Assembly: GCA_004151065.3 (NCBI GenBank)
Contig: NWUY0300035563.1
Coordinates: 6,033 to 27,376, forward strand
Direction of reading: 5' to 3'
DNA from: Larix sibirica
Taxonomy: Eukaryota > Streptophyta > Pinopsida > Pinales > Pinaceae
Length of the DNA stretch: 21,344 bases
In this document: positions 18,735-21,344 of the stretch, in pieces
Numbering within the stretch: the first letter of the stretch is position 1
Layout: each line of letters begins with the position of its first letter
Made by a program: the position numbers and the translations under genes
Notes under the pieces: generated by a model
Seen by the model: the letters and a program-made list of their open reading frames with translations, nothing else
The model's database searches: none
Told to the model about the DNA's origin: nothing

Positions 18735-19760
18735 ATGGATAACCAAAACATGGAACCTCCCGAGCCACCCAAGGATGGGGAATTCCCAGTTGCAAAATTG
18801 TATAATTCAATTGCAAGTATCAACACCATGATGGCTCACCCGAGAAAAATATTGGATGGGTTATGTAAATGCATGGGTCTAGATTCCAAAAAAAGGATCT
18901 AATCCCACAATCATTTGAAAATGAAATACAAGGATCTGAAACTCCCTTTCTAAAGACCTAGCCTCCACCCTTTCAAGATAACAATACAAGACACCACTTG
19001 CTAAAGGTAGACATGTGCAATTTACATGGATTTGATCCATCGGGTTGGGTTACCCAAATGGAACACTATTTTTCCCTCCATGGAATCATTGATGATCTCC
19101 AAAATTTGAAAGTGCAAGACTTATATTTATACATAGGATGTTGGTAGTGGTATTATAAATCTTATCATTACTACGTCCCTTGGGCCCAGTTTGTGAAGAT
19201 ACTTCATGATAATTTTGAACATGGAATTCACTACTTGGGATGATTAAGAAAATTATGGAAGAGCAACACACTTATGAACTATATTACATCCTTTGAGAAA
19301 TTGGAAATCTTCATATAGGTCATATATGATTCTTTTTTGAAAGAATATTTCATCAGTGGCCTCGAAGAGGAAATTATAACAAATGTCATAATGTATTGCC
19401 CCAAAACATGGTTCAAAGTTGTGATTAAACTAGAGAAGTTGAGATAGTGATCAACACCCAAACCAAAATAACTTTATTTCTCGCTCGCACTATGGCCCCC
19501 ATGAAACCTACTTCCAACACCTCCCCATGCCTTTAAAAATTACAAAATTTAGCTATAGAAGAGATGGCTGAATAAGAACACCTCAAACTTTGTTATAACT
19601 GTGATGAAAGGTATTTTAGAGGGCATAAATGTAAAGAGCTTAAGATATTCCAAATAAATGTCTCTCCACAAGATCACCATTTTAATTGAAGGAATTTAAG
19701 AACACAAAATAGAGAATATTTCTCTACTTATGGAATACAACACCACTTTGCATCTCCTAG
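18735..19760 (+). pseudogene. gag: gag remnant of Ty3/gypsy element
   Basis: A plausible start at 18735 reads MDNQNMEPPEPPKDGEFPVA. The conserved gag core follows in another frame from 19022: HGFDPSGWVTQMEHYFSLHG, then DDLQNLKVQDLYLY, a tryptophan-rich stretch interrupted by TAG, and an ITSFEKLEIF / FLKEYFISGLEEEI segment near 19280-19375. A zinc knuckle CYNCDERYFRGHKC lies at 19591-19632 (C-x2-C-x7-H-x-C), a variant found in many plant gypsy gags instead of the classic C-x2-C-x4-H-x4-C. Gag forms the virus-like particle and binds element RNA. At least three frames are used and stops are frequent, so no functional product is possible. Confidence 0.8.
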
Positions 19761-19847
19761 TGAGGAACCTAAAATCTCTCTCCATGCCTTATCATGTTTC
19801 TCAACACCCAAATATTGAAGCTAATAGGATAAATCAAGAATCACAAA

Positions 19848-20310
19848 GTGAATGCACTAATTGATAATGGAAATACCAATAATTTTATTCATCACTAGAG
19901 TGGTGAAAGAAACCCATTGCTATCCTATAAAAAATTTCCAAATTATGATAGTAAATAGTGGTATGGTGGAATGTGGGGTCCGATGTGAAAATATGAAAGT
20001 GCACATGTTTTAAATTGAAATCGGTGGTTCTGATGTAATTTTGAGGGTTGAATGGCTATGGAATTTAGGTCCTATCACCATGGATTTCAAAGATCTATAC
20101 ATGAACTTCACTAAGGAAGGCCATAAACATCATATCAAGGGGTTCACCTCCAGTTCTCTTGAAATTATCACCTCCCACCATATGGAGAATCTATTGAAGA
20201 AAGTCCACTTAGATATTATTGCACAATTTGATGCCACACAAGTAGTGGAAACAACCTCCCAATACATTCACCCTAACTTACAACTAGTTGTATCTAAACA
20301 CCAATAGGTT
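19848..20310 (+). pseudogene. Aspartic protease region of Ty3/gypsy pol
   Basis: The active-site segment reads ALIDNGNTNNFIHH (19854-19895); the family triad is D-[S/T]-G. Here the middle residue is Asn (AAT at 19866-19868), explained by one G-to-A change from AGT, so the catalytic motif is damaged. After a frame change the downstream half is well kept in an 88-codon frame, 20041-20307 (RVEWLWNLGPITMDFKDLYM and onward), matching the conserved C-terminal strand and linker before reverse transcriptase in such elements. A TAG ends it at about 20305. Confidence 0.7.
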
Positions 20311-20359
20311 TTTGAAACACCCAAGGGCTTACCACACTCCCATGGGGAGAATGAACATG

Positions 20360-21062
20360 GTATTCCACTAATTCCAAGGATTCATCCCCCATATGTATGA
20401 CCATATAGGCACACTTTTGCACAAAAGAATGAAATAGAGAAGATCGTGCAAGAATTGTTGGAGGTTGGTATCATTCATCCCAGTACAAGCCTTTATTTCT
20501 CACCAGTGGTTATGGTGTTGAAAAAGGAAGGCACTTGACACACGTGTCTTGATTTTAGGGTTCTCAATAAGTTGACTATCGAGGATACATTTCCTACCTT
20601 GGTTATTGATGATCTCTTGGATGAGCTTCATGGAGCCAAGTTTTTCAATAAACTAGATCTTTGTTTAGGATACCACCAAATAAGGATGAAAGTGGTAGAC
20701 ATCCCTAAGACAAATTTTTTCAAACATGAAGATCATTATGAGTTTTTAATGATGCCTTTTGGCCTTTGTAATGCTCCCCCACCTTTCAAATTCTGATTAA
20801 CAATATCTTATGACATTTCCTCCATAAATTGGGCTGGTCTTATTCGATGATATATTGATCTACAATATCACATGGGAATGCCACCTTGAGCATGTCAATT
20901 GTGTGTTTCAATTATTAAGGGACCACCAATTATTTGTGAAGCATTCCGATTGTAATTTTGGGATTTGTGAGGTTGAATACTTGTCTCACATTGTGAGTTA
21001 GGAAGGTATGCGAGTGGATCCAAAGAAAGTGGTAGTTATGTAAGACTAACCACGTCCCAAGA
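20360..21062 (+). pseudogene. Reverse transcriptase region of Ty3/gypsy pol
   Basis: Motifs appear in order: EIEKIVQELLEVGIIHPSTS (about 20430-20490), [27 protein letters not shown] with a TGA (W-to-stop) just before it at about 20536, [16 protein letters not shown] (from about 20641), [15 protein letters not shown] (about 20734-20780), and, after two frameshifts, VLFDDILIY (20837-20863), the F-x-D-D catalytic box. HLEHVNCVFQLLRDHQLF, CNFGICEVEYLSHIV and GMRVDPKKV follow. The Ty3/gypsy assignment is secure from KLDLxxGYHQIRM and FxDD. It converts element RNA to DNA; this copy is broken by frameshifts near 20790 and 20833 and by several stops. Confidence 0.9.
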
Positions 21063-21291
21063 CCCTAAAGAGCTTGAGTTGGTTCCTAGGACTTATAGGC
21101 TACTACATAAATTCTAGTAAAAAGTATTAAAAGATTGAAGCTCCCTTAATCAAATTGCTAAAAAAGAATGCCTTTGTCTAGATCTCTGCAAATGAGCAAG
21201 TCTTACAAGCCTTAAAATATTCCACATGCACTATGCTAGTATTAGAAATGATATATTTAACTAAAAATTTTGTCTAAGAATGTGATGCTTG
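21063..21291 (+). pseudogene. RT-RNase H connection and start of RNase H
   Basis: The frame used by the FxDD box continues as PKTLKSLSWFLGLIGYY, an APLIKLLKKNAF segment and finally ECDA at about 21280-21291, the usual first catalytic Asp segment of LTR-element RNase H. Stops interrupt it at least four times. Resemblance to the expected continuation fades after 21292. Confidence 0.7.
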
Positions 21292-21344
21292 ATCCAGGTC
21301 GTGTCCAGGAAGCACGAGGGGGACAACAGTTCGATTGAATGAGT

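Larger units (their letters stand above)
17407..21344 (+). mobile_element. Ty3/gypsy LTR retrotransposon, 5' part, decayed
   Basis: A 5' LTR (17407-17868), a leader, gag, protease, reverse transcriptase and the beginning of RNase H occur in the order expected for Ty3/gypsy. The element is cut by the window edge, or changes to other sequence near 21292, so no 3' LTR or target duplication is seen. The 5 bp before the LTR are GGGAA, the repeat expected after the missing 3' LTR. The RT sequence style and short LTR suggest a chromovirus-type lineage, but the integrase and any chromodomain lie beyond the window, so lineage is not settled. Frames change several times and stops are frequent, so the copy is inactive. 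Confidence 0.85.

Overview
The window looks like repeat-dominated intergenic DNA from a large plant nuclear genome. A gymnosperm (conifer-type) genome is my best guess, because the LTR elements are old, heavily mutated and widely spaced, and the plant-type L1-like ORF1 and Ty3/gypsy protein remnants are eroded. This is inference from style, not a species match. I find no intact host gene, no RNA gene and no CRISPR. Every recognisable coding region is a broken transposable-element gene. Three bases are N (11947, 15306-15307).

Layout: 1-2690 is AT-rich DNA with a possible 5' LTR edge plus tRNA-Met-type primer site (about 1381-1628) and a strong polypyrimidine tract (2351-2490). 2695-3069 is a degenerate tandem repeat of about 120 bp. 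One complete LTR retrotransposon (3070-10131) is inserted into this repeat, which resumes at 10132. That element has LTRs of about 1.77 kb, a 5-bp target duplication (TAAAC), a primer-binding site, a polypurine tract, and an internal region of only 3.5 kb. The internal region carries one decayed reading frame with no recognisable protease, reverse transcriptase, RNase H or integrase, so the element appears non-autonomous. 10206-11770 is AC-rich degenerate repeat DNA, followed by a GAT/GATGAC microsatellite (11775-11946).

11948-13405 holds, on the minus strand, the 5' part of a plant L1-like LINE: ORF1 with a DUF4283-type domain and a decayed zinc knuckle, but no ORF2. 13430-17406 is AT-rich unassigned DNA with a hairpin-prone block and two short tandem duplications. 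17407 to the window end is the 5' part of a second LTR retrotransposon, this one Ty3/gypsy: a 462-bp LTR, a leader of about 0.87 kb, gag with zinc knuckle, aspartic protease, reverse transcriptase and the start of RNase H, all full of stops and frameshifts.

The item most worth follow-up is the 7.06-kb non-autonomous element. Its frame of about 1,000 codons has coiled-coil N-terminal parts and a C-terminal half with five in-phase W-D-P-[G/D] motifs. Its interior stops are mostly TAG. Its LTRs carry a recurring GAGGGYRCAC-like motif downstream of the presumed transcription start. An autonomous partner would have to supply the missing enzymes.
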